From Marinospirillum minutulum DSM 6287 (GTDB lineage Bacteria > Pseudomonadota > Gammaproteobacteria > Pseudomonadales > Halomonadaceae): a stretch of 64,000 nucleotides of DNA. A program made the position numbers and the translations under genes. Below, piece after piece: positions 28,252-37,147 of the stretch. The notes below the pieces were generated by a model, which saw only the letters and a program-made list of their open reading frames with translations, ran no database searches and had not been told where the DNA came from. Numbering within the stretch: the first letter of the stretch is position 1; the number at the start of each line of letters is the position of its first letter. Location: contig NZ_KE383818.1 in NCBI RefSeq assembly GCF_000422325.1, positions 495,945 to 559,944 on the forward strand. The letters are read 5' to 3'.

Positions 28252-29964
28252 TTATTCCATAGTTACGCGGGTAAGCTCATCAATACTCAATAAGCCAGCA
28301 AGCACTTTTTTTCTTCCAGCCATACGAAGATCAGGAAAACCCTGCTCACGTGCTTTTAAATCAATTTCCCGCACACTTGCACCCTGCATAATTAATTCAG
28401 CCAAGGCATCTGTAATTTTTACGACTTCATAAATCCCCGTTCTGCCTTTATAGCCTGAGGTACATTGATTACAACCCCCAGGCTTATAAATGGTGTGGTT
28501 AGTTAATTCATCTTCTGTAAAACCTAAATCAAGTAATACTTGTTTGGGCGTGTCGCTGGGAATTTTGCATTTGCTACACAGTTTTCTAGCAAGGCGTTGA
28601 GCAATAATTAATTGTAAAGAAGCTGCAAGGTTATAGGCAGGAATGCCCATATTGAATAAGCGATTTATCGTGGCTGAGGCAGAGTTGGTATGCAAAGTAG
28701 AAAGCACTAGGTGGCCTGTTTGTGCCGCTTTAATAGCAATTTCAGCAGTTTCTAAATCCCTTATTTCTCCCACCATTACTACATCAGGGTCTTGGCGCAA
28801 AAAGGCACGTAAGGCAGCAGCAAAAGTTAAGCCCACCTTGGGGTTAACATTAACCTGATTAATGCCTTCCATATTAATTTCGACTGGGTCTTCTGCACTA
28901 GAAATATTGCGCTCTGTCGTATTTAAAATATTTAAGCCTGTATAAAGACTAACAGTTTTACCGCTACCCGTAGGTCCTGTTACTAAAATCATGCCTTGCG
29001 GTCTGGCAAGGGCTGCTTCATAGAGTTTTTGTTGTTCTGGTTCAAAGCCTAGTTGTTCTATACCTAATTTAGCGCTACTGGCATCTAGAATACGCAATAC
29101 CAGTTTTTCACCCCAAAGGGTCGGCAGGGTATTAACACGAAAATCTAGGCTACGCGTTTTAGATATTTTTAGTTTGATACTGCCATCTTGCGGTATGCGA
29201 CGTTCAGAAATATTCATGCGTGCCATTACTTTAATGCGGGCAGCAAGTCGACCACGTAAAGATAAGGGTGGGCGAGTAACTTCATGCAAAATACCATCAA
29301 TACGACTGCGAATACGGTAGCTCTGCTCAAAGGGTTCAAAGTGAATATCAGATGCGCCTTTACGCACGGCATCGAGTAAAATTTTGTTTACAAACTTAAC
29401 AATGGGCGCATCTTCTTGGCTACCATCGAAGGAAAGGTTTTCATCTTCAACAGGGTTGTTGTCTATTTCAAGTGCTTCAAGTTCGGCGTTATCTAAATCA
29501 CCTAGGGCGCTAATATCAGTTTCTAATGACCTTTCTAAAACGTGATGTAACTTTTCTTCAGAAACAATAATAGGGTTAATAATTAGCCCAGTTTGAAACT
29601 GTATTTCATCTATGGCTGCAAGATTGGTGGGTGTAGAGAGGGCTAGGTTAAGAATGTTTTCTCTTTGTAATAAAGGCAGTGCTTGGTGCTTACGCAATAG
29701 CTGTTCATCGACTATTTTTTTGGGCAAATAGCGACTGTCGAAGGTATCTAAGTCTAAGTAGGGTAGGCCAAACTCTTCTGCTACTAGGTAGGCTAATAAA
29801 TCACTGTCTATTCTGCCTGTAGAGCTTAAATAATGAATGTAAGAAAGGTTTTTTTGTTTTGCGTCCGCCTGGGCAGATAAAGCTTCGTGCTCATCTAATA
29901 AACCTTCTCGTATTAAACGCCTAGATAATGAATTTAGAAGGTTAGCGTTAGTTGTATCCACCAT
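28252..29964 (-). CDS. pilB: Type IV pilus assembly ATPase
   Basis: PilB powers pilus extension. The 570-residue protein has the N-terminal N1/T2SSE_N region, Walker A GPTGSGKTVSLYTGL, an Asp box (SAEDPVEINMEGINQVNVN), Walker B VVMVGEIRDLETAEIAI and a tetracysteine zinc site (CSKCK...CNQC) near residues 470-510. ATG 29964 has AAGGAT upstream. It is first in the pilB-pilC-pilD operon. No pilT or pilU is in the window. Its paralogue GspE lies at 58.2 kb. Confidence 0.95.
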   Translation of the reverse strand: MVDTTNANLLNSLSRRLIREGLLDEHEALSAQADAKQKNLSYIHYLSSTGRIDSDLLAYLVAEEFGLPYLDLDTFDSRYLPKKIVDEQLLRKHQALPLLQRENILNLALSTPTNLAAIDEIQFQTGLIINPIIVSEEKLHHVLERSLETDISALGDLDNAELEALEIDNNPVEDENLSFDGSQEDAPIVKFVNKILLDAVRKGASDIHFEPFEQSYRIRSRIDGILHEVTRPPLSLRGRLAARIKVMARMNISERRIPQDGSIKLKISKTRSLDFRVNTLPTLWGEKLVLRILDASSAKLGIEQLGFEPEQQKLYEAALARPQGMILVTGPTGSGKTVSLYTGLNILNTTERNISSAEDPVEINMEGINQVNVNPKVGLTFAAALRAFLRQDPDVVMVGEIRDLETAEIAIKAAQTGHLVLSTLHTNSASATINRLFNMGIPAYNLAASLQLIIAQRLARKLCSKCKIPSDTPKQVLLDLGFTEDELTNHTIYKPGGCNQCTSGYKGRTGIYEVVKITDALAELIMQGASVREIDLKAREQGFPDLRMAGRKKVLAGLLSIDELTRVTME

Positions 29965-30072
29965 AAAATCAAATCCTTAGTAAGAGCCATGAGTATGCTG
30001 TAGCCCTGTTATGACTTCAAGCTTTACCAAAGGTAACTTTAGTAGAGTAAAAGGTAAAATTAAAACACTTGT

Positions 30073-30101
30073 TTGACTAGAGCGCATAAATAAACTAATA
30101 C
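30073..30101 (+). promoter_or_regulatory. Candidate promoter of the aldehyde dehydrogenase operon
   Basis: TTGACT (30073-30078) and TAATAC (30096-30101) are 17 bases apart and lie 27 bases before the ATG at 30129. The -35 is close to consensus and the -10 is weak. Confidence 0.4.
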
Positions 30102-30128
30102 TGTGCTATTAAGTCAGTGGAGTTAATT

Positions 30129-31535
30129 ATGCCCCAGTCTACTTCTGTCAGTGAGCTAGCCAAGTTGCTAAGCCTTCAACAACAAGCGTTTATTCAGCAG
30201 CCTTTGCCCTCAGCAGCGCAGCGCAAAGTTTGGTTACAAAAATTACGTGGCCTTTTATTAGAAGAAAAATCAGCCATTGCTGCCGCTATAAGCGCTGACT
30301 TTAGCCACCGCAGTGTTGATGAAACTTATTTGGCAGAAGTTTTACCCAGCCTAGAGGCAATTGATTATGCCTGCAAACACTTAAAGCGTTGGATGAAGCC
30401 TTCGCGTCGCTCAGTTAGCCTAGCTTTTCAGCCTGCTTCAGCAAAAGTGGTTTACCAACCTTTGGGTGTGGTGGGTGTGTTAGTGCCTTGGAATTACCCC
30501 TTGTTTTTAAGCCTTGGCCCTTTAATTGGCGCTTTGGCGGCAGGTAATCGGGTGATGATTAAAATGAGTGAACACACGCCCCGAACAGCCCAACTACTTA
30601 AAGAGTTGCTAGCCAAAGTATTTGCTGAAGACTTGGTTGCACTAGTGCAAGGCGATGCAGAGGTAGCCATTGCCTTTTCACAGTTAGCTTTTGATCACCT
30701 GTTGTTTACTGGCTCCACCCAAGTGGGGCGGCAAGTAATGCAGGCAGCGGCACAAAACTTAACGCCTGTAACGCTCGAGCTGGGTGGCAAGTCACCCACG
30801 ATTATTAGTGAAGAAGCGCCCATGCAAGAAACCGCCCAGCGCATCGCTTTTGGTAAAACAGTAAATGCCGGGCAAACCTGCGTTGCTCCCGATTACCTAT
30901 TAGTGCATGAAAGCCGTTTAGATGAACTGGTTCAAGCTTTAAGCCAAGCGGTGCGGGAGTTTTACCCAAGCTTGGCAGACAATCCCGATTACACCGCCAT
31001 AATTAACCCGCGCCAAGTTGAACGCTTACAAGCTTATATAACCGATGCCCAAGCTTTGGGGGCGGAAGTAATACAGCTACCCAGTGAAGCACAAGAAAGG
31101 CGTTTACCCCTTACTTTATTATTAAAAGTAACCGATACAATGCAGGTGATGCAGGAAGAAATTTTTGGCCCTATTTTACCGATTATTACTTACAAAACTT
31201 TTGACGAAGTCTTGAGCTATGTTCGTCAGCGCCCTAAGCCTTTAGCGCTTTATTATTTTGGCTATAACAAGGTGGAGCAGCAACAAGTTTTACAAACCCT
31301 ACATGCCGGTGGTGTTTGTTTAAACGACACGCTTTTACACGTTGCACAACAAGATTTGCCTTTTGGTGGTGTAGGTGCTTCGGGCATGGGGCATTACCAC
31401 GGTTACGAAGGCTTTTTAACTTTTAGTCATGCTAAAGCGGTGTTTAGTAAATCACGCTTTAATGCAGCTAAATTTATCTACCCACCCTATGGTGGCTGGT
31501 TACAAAAACTTATTCTTAGGTTCTTTTTGTGCTAG
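30129..31535 (+). CDS. Aldehyde dehydrogenase, coniferyl-aldehyde-dehydrogenase-like
   Basis: The 468-residue enzyme oxidises an aldehyde to the acid with NAD(P)+. It has the cofactor region VLVPWNYPLFLSLGPLIGAL, the catalytic glutamate in VTLELGGKSP and the catalytic cysteine in NAGQTCVAPDY. The overall pattern is that of the coniferyl aldehyde dehydrogenase group, which also includes enzymes for long-chain aliphatic aldehydes. I choose ATG 30129, which has GGAG six bases upstream, over the in-frame GTG at 30117. The C-terminus ends in hydrophobic residues (GGWLQKLILRFFLC), which may associate with the membrane. A Tat protein and a GMC oxidoreductase follow, so the operon probably turns an alcohol into an acid. 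Confidence 0.85.
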   Translation: MPQSTSVSELAKLLSLQQQAFIQQPLPSAAQRKVWLQKLRGLLLEEKSAIAAAISADFSHRSVDETYLAEVLPSLEAIDYACKHLKRWMKPSRRSVSLAFQPASAKVVYQPLGVVGVLVPWNYPLFLSLGPLIGALAAGNRVMIKMSEHTPRTAQLLKELLAKVFAEDLVALVQGDAEVAIAFSQLAFDHLLFTGSTQVGRQVMQAAAQNLTPVTLELGGKSPTIISEEAPMQETAQRIAFGKTVNAGQTCVAPDYLLVHESRLDELVQALSQAVREFYPSLADNPDYTAIINPRQVERLQAYITDAQALGAEVIQLPSEAQERRLPLTLLLKVTDTMQVMQEEIFGPILPIITYKTFDEVLSYVRQRPKPLALYYFGYNKVEQQQVLQTLHAGGVCLNDTLLHVAQQDLPFGGVGASGMGHYHGYEGFLTFSHAKAVFSKSRFNAAKFIYPPYGGWLQKLILRFFLC

Positions 31536-31574
31536 TTAGAAAACAAAATAAAAACAAAAATAAAGGAAGCCTTA

Positions 31575-32114
31575 ATGCCAATAACGACTTCTAAACTAAC
31601 CCGCCGTGGTTTTTTAAAGCTAGGTTTAGTCACTGGTGCAACTTTAAGCCTAGTGGGTGTAACGCTAGGTGTTACAAGCTGGGTTACTAATCAAACAGCC
31701 TCAGGCTTTAGTTATTTGCGTAGTCAAGATATTGCTATGTTAAAGGCTGTTTTGCCGGTGATTTATGCCGGTACTAGCAATCCAGAAAACCAGCCAGCGC
31801 AATTAGCTGCTTCTTTAACAATGATAGATTACAACCTTGCCCACCTTTCACCCAGTATGCGCAAGCTAACCTTACAGCTATTCGATTTGCTAACTAACCC
31901 AATAACACAAGGCTCTTTAACCGGTGTTTGGGGTGCTTGGTCGGCTGCTTCGCCAGAGACAATTCAAAACTTTCTTAACCGTTGGCAAGCCAGCCGCTGG
32001 ACTCTCTTAAACCAAGGGCAAGCCGCTATTTTACAACTCGCTAGGCTGGCTTTTTACAGCCAACCTAGCTCTTGGCAAATCTGTGGTTACCCAGGGCCAC
32101 CCAACTTAGGTTAA
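31575..32114 (+). CDS. Small Tat-signal protein accompanying a GMC oxidoreductase
   Basis: The 179-residue protein starts with a twin-arginine signal (TRRGFLKLGLVTGATLSLVG). The rest is helical, with no cysteines useful for cofactors and no recognised catalytic motif. It precedes the GMC oxidoreductase by 37 bases. It resembles in layout the small Tat-borne subunits (gluconate dehydrogenase subunit 3-like) that escort a signal-less FAD subunit to the periplasm. That role is inferred from size, signal and position only. Confidence 0.7.
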   Translation: MPITTSKLTRRGFLKLGLVTGATLSLVGVTLGVTSWVTNQTASGFSYLRSQDIAMLKAVLPVIYAGTSNPENQPAQLAASLTMIDYNLAHLSPSMRKLTLQLFDLLTNPITQGSLTGVWGAWSAASPETIQNFLNRWQASRWTLLNQGQAAILQLARLAFYSQPSSWQICGYPGPPNLG

Positions 32115-32151
32115 GAGGCATGGGGGTTAATAATCAGGGGGGGTAATCAGC

Positions 32152-33741
32152 ATGGCAATTAGCGATGTTTTTTTAGAAGGAGTGCAAGCAGGCTGGCAAG
32201 TTCATAATGCCTCCTTGTTTGAAAAAGACCAGCAGTTAGAAGTGGATGTGGTGATTGTTGGCAGTGGTGCCGGCGGTGCAACCACGGCTGAAATTTTAAC
32301 GGCTGCGGGTTTGCGTGTGTTGGTTGTGGAAGAAGGTCCGTTACGCACCAGTAGTGATTTTAAAATGCAAGAAGCAACCGCCTATGCAGAGCTTTACCAA
32401 GAAGGTATGGCAAGAATGAGCAAAGACGGTGGCATAAGCATTATGCAAGGCCGTGCTGTAGGCGGTTCAACGCTTATTAATTGGACATCTAGCTTTCGTA
32501 CCCCACCTGCAACCTTAGAGCACTGGGCGGATAAGCATGAGGTGAGCGGTTTAAGCGAACAAACCCTAAAACCTTGGTTTGAACGTATGGAAAAACGCTT
32601 AGGCATAGAACCTTGGCCTATTGCTGCTAATGCCAATAACGAGGTCATTAAAAGAGGCTGCCAAACTTTAGGTTATGACTGGGCAGTTATACCCCGTAAT
32701 GTACGTGACTGCCTAAGCCTAGGGTTTTGCGGTATGGGCTGCCCAGCCAATGCCAAACAATCCATGTTAGTTACCTGCTTGCCAGCCACTTTACAACAGG
32801 GTGGCGAACTCCTTTATTTAGCTAGAGCCGAGCGACTAACCTTTAAGCAAGGCAGGGTAGAACAGCTCGAATGTTTAGCCCTAGATGCTAGGGGTGTTGA
32901 AACAACTGGCAAGCGCATTGCTATCAAAGCAAAACACTATATTTTGGCGGGCGGCGCAATTAATACGCCAGCTATTTTATTGCGTTCTCAAGCCCCAGAT
33001 CCTTATAAACTGTGTGGCAAACGAACGTTTTTACACCCAGTTAACTTTTCTGCGGCTCAGTTTGTTGACGAAATTAATCCTTTTTATGGTGCGCCGCAAT
33101 CCATTTATAGCGATCATTTTCAGTGGCAAGAAGGTGCGGCTGGCGCTATGGGCTATAAGCTAGAAGTACCACCTTTACACCCAGCTTTTGCCGCCACTAT
33201 TTTAGGTGGCAAAGGGCAGGTTAATGCCCAGCGTATGGCAAAACTGCCTAATACGCACATGATGCTAGCCTTAATGCGTGATGGTTTTCACCCAGCGAGT
33301 GCCAGCGGCAAGGTAGAGCTGCGTAGTGATGGCAGCCCAGTGCTAGATTATCAAATGACCGACTTTACTTGGCAGGCCATGCGACGTGCTTATCACAGCA
33401 TGGCTGAAATTCAATTTGCAGCAGGTGCAGAAAAGGTTTTTCCAGTACATAATCAGGCTGATTACATGACCAGCCTCGCTGAAACCCAGCGTGTTATTGA
33501 TGGTTTAGATTTAGCCATTCATCGAGCGCGTTTAGGTAGTGCGCATGTTATGGGCGGCTGTGCCCTGAGTGATAACCCCAAACAGGGGGTGACTAACAGC
33601 TGGGGAGTGCACCACCAATTAGAAAACTTGTCGGTGCATGATGGTTCAGTGTTTCCAACCAGTATTGGTGCTAACCCACAGTTATCTATTTATGCAATAG
33701 CGGCTTTGTTTAGCGACCAGCTATTAAAAATATGCGTCTAA
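32152..33741 (+). CDS. GMC-family FAD-dependent oxidoreductase (alcohol dehydrogenase)
   Basis: The 529-residue flavoprotein has the dinucleotide-binding motif VVIVGSGAGGATTAEIL near residues 33-49, GRAVGGSTLINWTSSFR, a FCGMGCPANAKQSM cysteine segment, and the C-terminal active-site part LGSAHVMGGCALSDNP with the FAD-binding VHDGSVFPTSIGANPQLSI. Such enzymes oxidise alcohols or sugars and pass electrons to a membrane acceptor. It has no signal peptide of its own; the Tat protein just upstream may carry it out. The aldehyde product could be used by the dehydrogenase encoded first in the operon. No cytochrome subunit is seen. Confidence 0.88.
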   Translation: MAISDVFLEGVQAGWQVHNASLFEKDQQLEVDVVIVGSGAGGATTAEILTAAGLRVLVVEEGPLRTSSDFKMQEATAYAELYQEGMARMSKDGGISIMQGRAVGGSTLINWTSSFRTPPATLEHWADKHEVSGLSEQTLKPWFERMEKRLGIEPWPIAANANNEVIKRGCQTLGYDWAVIPRNVRDCLSLGFCGMGCPANAKQSMLVTCLPATLQQGGELLYLARAERLTFKQGRVEQLECLALDARGVETTGKRIAIKAKHYILAGGAINTPAILLRSQAPDPYKLCGKRTFLHPVNFSAAQFVDEINPFYGAPQSIYSDHFQWQEGAAGAMGYKLEVPPLHPAFAATILGGKGQVNAQRMAKLPNTHMMLALMRDGFHPASASGKVELRSDGSPVLDYQMTDFTWQAMRRAYHSMAEIQFAAGAEKVFPVHNQADYMTSLAETQRVIDGLDLAIHRARLGSAHVMGGCALSDNPKQGVTNSWGVHHQLENLSVHDGSVFPTSIGANPQLSIYAIAALFSDQLLKICV

Positions 33742-33887
33742 AAATAGATTGGTCTTTTGCGCTCTAGCATTAAATTGCAGTTGCATAAAGTTACATTATC
33801 TTTCATAGTTAGCGCAGAGTAGGCAGTAGCAGCAAAAGGGTTGCTGTTAGTCTACTCACAGATTTTTTATTCTTAGGAGAGACAACA

Positions 33888-34292
33888 ATGAAAGCAACAC
33901 AACAAGGTTTTACGCTAATTGAATTACTCGTGGTTATTGCCATTATTGGTATTTTATCGGCTGTAGCAGTGCCCCAGTATCAGAAGTATGTGACTAAAGC
34001 AGAAGTAACGGCTGATCATGCGGCAGTACGCACTATGCAAACTGCAGTGGATGCGACCATTTTTAGCAATAGATCTTCAGCACCTACAGATATTGCAGAC
34101 TACAACTTGGGACCTTCAGTTGCAGCGACTAAGGATGATGATAAAGGAATTGTTGGGTTTACTGTAGCGGCAACGGGTGTTGCAACTTTAGTTAAAGGTG
34201 ATATCAGTCTTAAACGTAATGCTGAGGGTGGATGGACTTGTAAAAATACTAGTGGTACAGCTATTAAAGGCTGTACCACTACTACACCTTAA
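33888..34292 (+). CDS. pilA: Type IV pilin (PilA)
   Basis: The 134-residue prepilin has a short leader cut after G7 (QQG, then [25 protein letters not shown]); the mature protein starts with Phe and has Glu at position 5. A C-terminal pair, C118 and C129, probably forms the D-region disulfide loop. AGGAGAG precedes the ATG. The 146-base leader has a small hairpin, CAGCAA (33830) with TTGCTG (33841), and weak promoter-like boxes (TTGCAT 33781, CATAGT 33804, 17 bases apart). It is separated from pilB by the three-gene oxidoreductase operon. It is followed by a terminator. Confidence 0.93.
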   Translation: MKATQQGFTLIELLVVIAIIGILSAVAVPQYQKYVTKAEVTADHAAVRTMQTAVDATIFSNRSSAPTDIADYNLGPSVAATKDDDKGIVGFTVAATGVATLVKGDISLKRNAEGGWTCKNTSGTAIKGCTTTTP

Positions 34293-34311
34293 AAATCTAG
34301 TTTCCAATATT

Positions 34312-34355
34312 AAAAAAAGCCCTCAATAGTAGAGTACACTTTGAGAGCTTTTTTA
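34312..34355 (+). terminator. Rho-independent terminator of pilA
   Basis: AAAAGCCCTCAA and TTTGAGAGCTTTT form a stem with one mismatch around a 13-base loop, ending in a T-run. It begins about 20 bases after the pilA stop. Confidence 0.7.
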
Positions 34356-34489
34356 TTTCTATCTTTCTTTCCCTTCCCACCAAGAAAACTTCTTTTCTTA
34401 GACCAATGGTTAAAGTTTAACCACCACCAGCCGATAACTACCTCAAGCAGATTGACTTTACTTAAAAATATCCAACAAGAGGTTAGCTT

Positions 34490-35221
34490 ATGGCTAGTGC
34501 AAATATTACCTTATCAAACGCTTCACCTAGCTCGTCTCAGTTAGGTAAAGCTCAGGCTTCAACAAAAAAATCCAACGCGCCTTTTGCCGCAAGTTTACAA
34601 ACCACGGCTACAGATAAAAATCCTGCTGGCGTTAAAACTAAGCTAACAACGGAAGAAAAGGCTGAGTTTGCTAAACAAGCTGAAGCGACAACGCTAGAAA
34701 ATAAAAGAACCCTGCTACAAACCATGTTTGCCCAGGGTAAAGAAGGCGATAGCAAAGCTATGCGCATTTTTTACCAAGAAGCCGCCAGTGCCATTGAAAG
34801 CGTGCTTCAAAAAGAATTTGGCGACGAAGACTTTAGCCTACAAAAGCTGATAGATAAAACATCAGGCATTGAAGGCCAAGAAGATTATTGGTCGTCAGAA
34901 AATACTGCTGAGCGCATTATGATTGGTGCAACCAGTTATTTTGAAACCTTTAAAAAGCAAAACCCTAATTTAAGCGAAGAAGAACTGGTAGAAAAATACA
35001 CCAACCTAATCAAACCCGCTTTAGAAAAAGGTATGGGTGAAGCCATTGAAATACTCAAAGGCTTTGGTGCTTTTGAAGGCCATATAAAAGATACGGTAGA
35101 AGAAACACAAAGGCTAGTATTTGAAAAGCTAGAAGCCTTCCGCGATAGAATACTTGGCAAAACTGAACAAGACGATAAACCGCTATTTGATGATGCTAAC
35201 CCTACCGAAGAAAGTCAGTAG
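34490..35221 (+). CDS. Conserved hypothetical protein, possibly DUF5610-like
   Basis: A 243-residue soluble protein without signal peptide. The first 60 residues are rich in Ser, Ala and Thr and look disordered. The rest is charged and helical, with LQKLIDKTSGIEGQEDYWSSENTAERIMIGATSYFETF and PNLSEEELVEKYTNLIKPALEKGMGEAIEILKGFG. I think this matches the DUF5610 family (low certainty); no function is known to me. AGAGG precedes the ATG, and the gene has its own terminator, so it is expressed alone. The stretch of about 135 bases before it, after the pilA terminator, holds nothing I recognise. Confidence 0.6.
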   Translation: MASANITLSNASPSSSQLGKAQASTKKSNAPFAASLQTTATDKNPAGVKTKLTTEEKAEFAKQAEATTLENKRTLLQTMFAQGKEGDSKAMRIFYQEAASAIESVLQKEFGDEDFSLQKLIDKTSGIEGQEDYWSSENTAERIMIGATSYFETFKKQNPNLSEEELVEKYTNLIKPALEKGMGEAIEILKGFGAFEGHIKDTVEETQRLVFEKLEAFRDRILGKTEQDDKPLFDDANPTEESQ

Positions 35222-35267
35222 TTTTTTATAGGTGTTGGTAGTTAAAAAAGGGTCGGGGACGACGCAC

Positions 35268-35308
35268 AGCCCTCAAGTGTAAGAGAAATCCTACCTTGGG
35301 GGCTTTTT
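35268..35308 (+). terminator. Rho-independent terminator after the hypothetical gene
   Basis: AGCCCTCAAG (35268-35277) pairs with CTTGGGGGCT (35295-35304) with one T-G pair, followed by Ts. It ends the plus-strand gene before the convergent DAHP synthase gene. Confidence 0.7.
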
Positions 35309-35319
35309 AATCGCTCAAG

Positions 35320-35356
35320 GTCGGGCTTCAGCCCGACTTGTTGGCCTAAAGACCAA
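35320..35356. repeat. REP-like double-hairpin element, copy 1
   Basis: Two adjoining palindromes: GTCGGGCTTCAGCCCGAC (35320-35337) and TTGGCCTAAAGACCAA (35341-35356), joined by TTG. The same two hairpins occur in the opposite orientation at 41537-41573. It lies between convergent genes, the usual place for REP/BIME elements. Confidence 0.7.
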
Positions 35357-35364
35357 ACTACAAA

Positions 35365-36444
35365 TTACCGAGTAAGTCGCTCTTTTAACACTGGGCGTAG
35401 TTTGTCAGCCATCTCAGTTAGCGCTTTTTCAGTGGTTTCCCAATCAATACAGGCATCGGTTACTGAAACACCGTATTTAAGTTGGCTTTTATCGGCTGGA
35501 ATGGACTGATTTCCAAAGCCAATATTCGATTCAACCATTAAGCCTAGAATGGATTGGTTACCATCTAAAATTTGGTTGGCAACATTATCTAACACGAGTG
35601 GTTGCAGGTTGGCATCTTTATTAGAATTGGCATGGCTGCAGTCAATCATAATATTTTTATCTAAACCAGCTTTGGCTAGTTCATTTTCGCACAGCTTTAC
35701 ACTCACTGAATCATAGTTAGGTTTGCCATTACCGCCACGTAAAACAGCATGACCATATTTGTTGCCCTTGGTGCGGATAATTGCTACCTGACCTTGAGTA
35801 TTGATACCTAAAAAATTATGCGGATGTGCCATAGATTTTAAAGCATTAATAGCAACCTCTAAGCCACCATCGGTACCGTTTTTAAAGCCAACAGGGCAAG
35901 ATAAACCACTGGACATTTCACGGTGGGTTTGTGATTCAGTAGTACGTGCACCTATCGCACTCCAAGCAATGCAGTCTTGCATATACTGTGGCGAAATAGG
36001 GTCTAAGGCTTCAGTTGCTAAGGGCAAGCCTAACTCAGATAAATCAACCAAAAGCTGACGACCTATATGCAAGCCTTCCTCAATTTGAAAGCTATCATCC
36101 ATGTGCGGGTCGTTAATTAAACCTTTCCAGCCAACGGTAGTACGCGGTTTTTCAAAATAAACACGCATTACTAAATAAAGGGTGTCACCTACCTTGGCAG
36201 CTAGGTCTTTTAAACGGCTAGCATAGTCTTTGGCTGCGTCTACATCATGAATAGAGCAAGGCCCGATAACAACAAATAGGCGCGGATCTTCACGATCTAA
36301 AATCTTTTGAATAACCTGACGACCTTCGTAGACTGTTTTTTCAGCTGCACCAGTTAAAGGAATTTTTTCTTTTAAACGATCAGGTGTAATTAAAACTTCT
36401 TGCGAAGCGACGTTAAGGTTGTGTACGCGCTTGTTATCAGACAT
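35365..36444 (-). CDS. aroG: 3-deoxy-7-phosphoheptulonate synthase (DAHP synthase, class I)
   Basis: This enzyme condenses phosphoenolpyruvate and erythrose 4-phosphate in the first step of the shikimate pathway. The 359-residue protein has FVVIGPCSIHDVDAAKDYA, MRVYFEKPRTTVGWKGLINDPHMD, ATEALDPISPQY and the metal-ligand region IMIDCSHANSNKD, all typical of the AroF/G/H type. Which feedback-sensitive isoenzyme it is cannot be told with certainty, so the symbol is a family label. It lies alone on the minus strand, 86 bases downstream of the tusE stop. Confidence 0.93.
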   Translation of the reverse strand: MSDNKRVHNLNVASQEVLITPDRLKEKIPLTGAAEKTVYEGRQVIQKILDREDPRLFVVIGPCSIHDVDAAKDYASRLKDLAAKVGDTLYLVMRVYFEKPRTTVGWKGLINDPHMDDSFQIEEGLHIGRQLLVDLSELGLPLATEALDPISPQYMQDCIAWSAIGARTTESQTHREMSSGLSCPVGFKNGTDGGLEVAINALKSMAHPHNFLGINTQGQVAIIRTKGNKYGHAVLRGGNGKPNYDSVSVKLCENELAKAGLDKNIMIDCSHANSNKDANLQPLVLDNVANQILDGNQSILGLMVESNIGFGNQSIPADKSQLKYGVSVTDACIDWETTEKALTEMADKLRPVLKERLTR

Positions 36445-36530
36445 GGGTTGTTTTCCTATTTTCCTTAAAATGAGTAATGCTTTTTAACATTGTATTTTAT
36501 TGCACTGCATCTAAGCAATTGACTAGCCAC

Positions 36531-36857
36531 TTATAAGCAATTATCTGGCTTAGGTAAGCCAGCATACCTAGCTAGGGCTTTGGCAGGGCTTTGACCAAAA
36601 AGCTGCATTAAATAAATACTGCTGGTTTTTTCGGCTGCTAAATGTTGGCGCAAATACTTAGTTAAAGGTCGCATAGCTGGAGATAATTGATAGGTTTGGT
36701 AAAAATCACGCAACAATAAAATAATCTCTAAATGTTCAGGTGTTAGCTTTATTTTATCTTGAGCAGCAAGGTATTCCGCCACTTGTGGTGACCAGTCTTG
36801 TAAATTTACTAAAAAACCTTCTGGATCTAACTCAGGTAAATTACCAGCTACAGACAC
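36531..36857 (-). CDS. tusE: Sulfur relay protein TusE (DsrC family)
   Basis: TusE accepts persulfide sulfur from TusD and passes it to MnmA bound to tRNA. The 108-residue protein has the DsrC fold pattern LLRDFYQTYQLSPAMRPLTKYL and the C-terminal arm ending PKPDNCL with the active cysteine C107. It lacks the second cysteine of dissimilatory DsrC, so the tRNA role fits. It starts with GTG, with GGAGG six bases upstream, inside the end of tusB (17-base overlap). It is the last gene of yccA-tusDCBE. Confidence 0.9.
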   Translation of the reverse strand: MSVAGNLPELDPEGFLVNLQDWSPQVAEYLAAQDKIKLTPEHLEIILLLRDFYQTYQLSPAMRPLTKYLRQHLAAEKTSSIYLMQLFGQSPAKALARYAGLPKPDNCL

Positions 36858-37119
36858 GATCAGCCTCCAAACTTGCAGCTACCCATTCAGCATCAGAAAG
36901 CGGTTGAATAGCTGGTGAGCAGTTATTTAATAAACCTCGGGCTTGTAAATCACTGCTGAGTGCAAAAACACTGACCCCTTGAGGAAGCTGTTGTAGAAAA
37001 TCTGCTTGAACAGCTAAAGCAACAGCAGCTTCAATTAAAACTAGGCTGTCTGTTTTAGCTAAAAGTTTTAAGCAGTTAGCTAGTTTATGTTGGGCGTTTA
37101 GTTGGTGAAGGCTAGCCAT
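36841..37119 (-). CDS. tusB: Sulfur relay protein TusB (DsrH family)
   Basis: TusB is a subunit of the TusBCD heterohexamer. The 92-residue protein (MASLHQLNAQHKLANCLKLL, DSLVLIEAAVALAVQ) has the short DsrH fold with LIEAAVALA, where the family usually has a LIEDGVY-like motif. It ends with CSW. Position between tusC and tusE supports the call. Sequence conservation in this subunit is low, so the assignment rests partly on order. Confidence 0.85.
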   Translation of the reverse strand: MASLHQLNAQHKLANCLKLLAKTDSLVLIEAAVALAVQADFLQQLPQGVSVFALSSDLQARGLLNNCSPAIQPLSDAEWVAASLEADRVCSW

Positions 37120-37147
37120 GGGGTAGGTGGTTCAACGAGTTAAGGAA

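Noticed and set aside
33742-33887. Sigma-54 promoter upstream of pilA
   Set aside because: pilA is often sigma-54 dependent, but no GG-N10-GC pair with the right flanks can be found in the leader.
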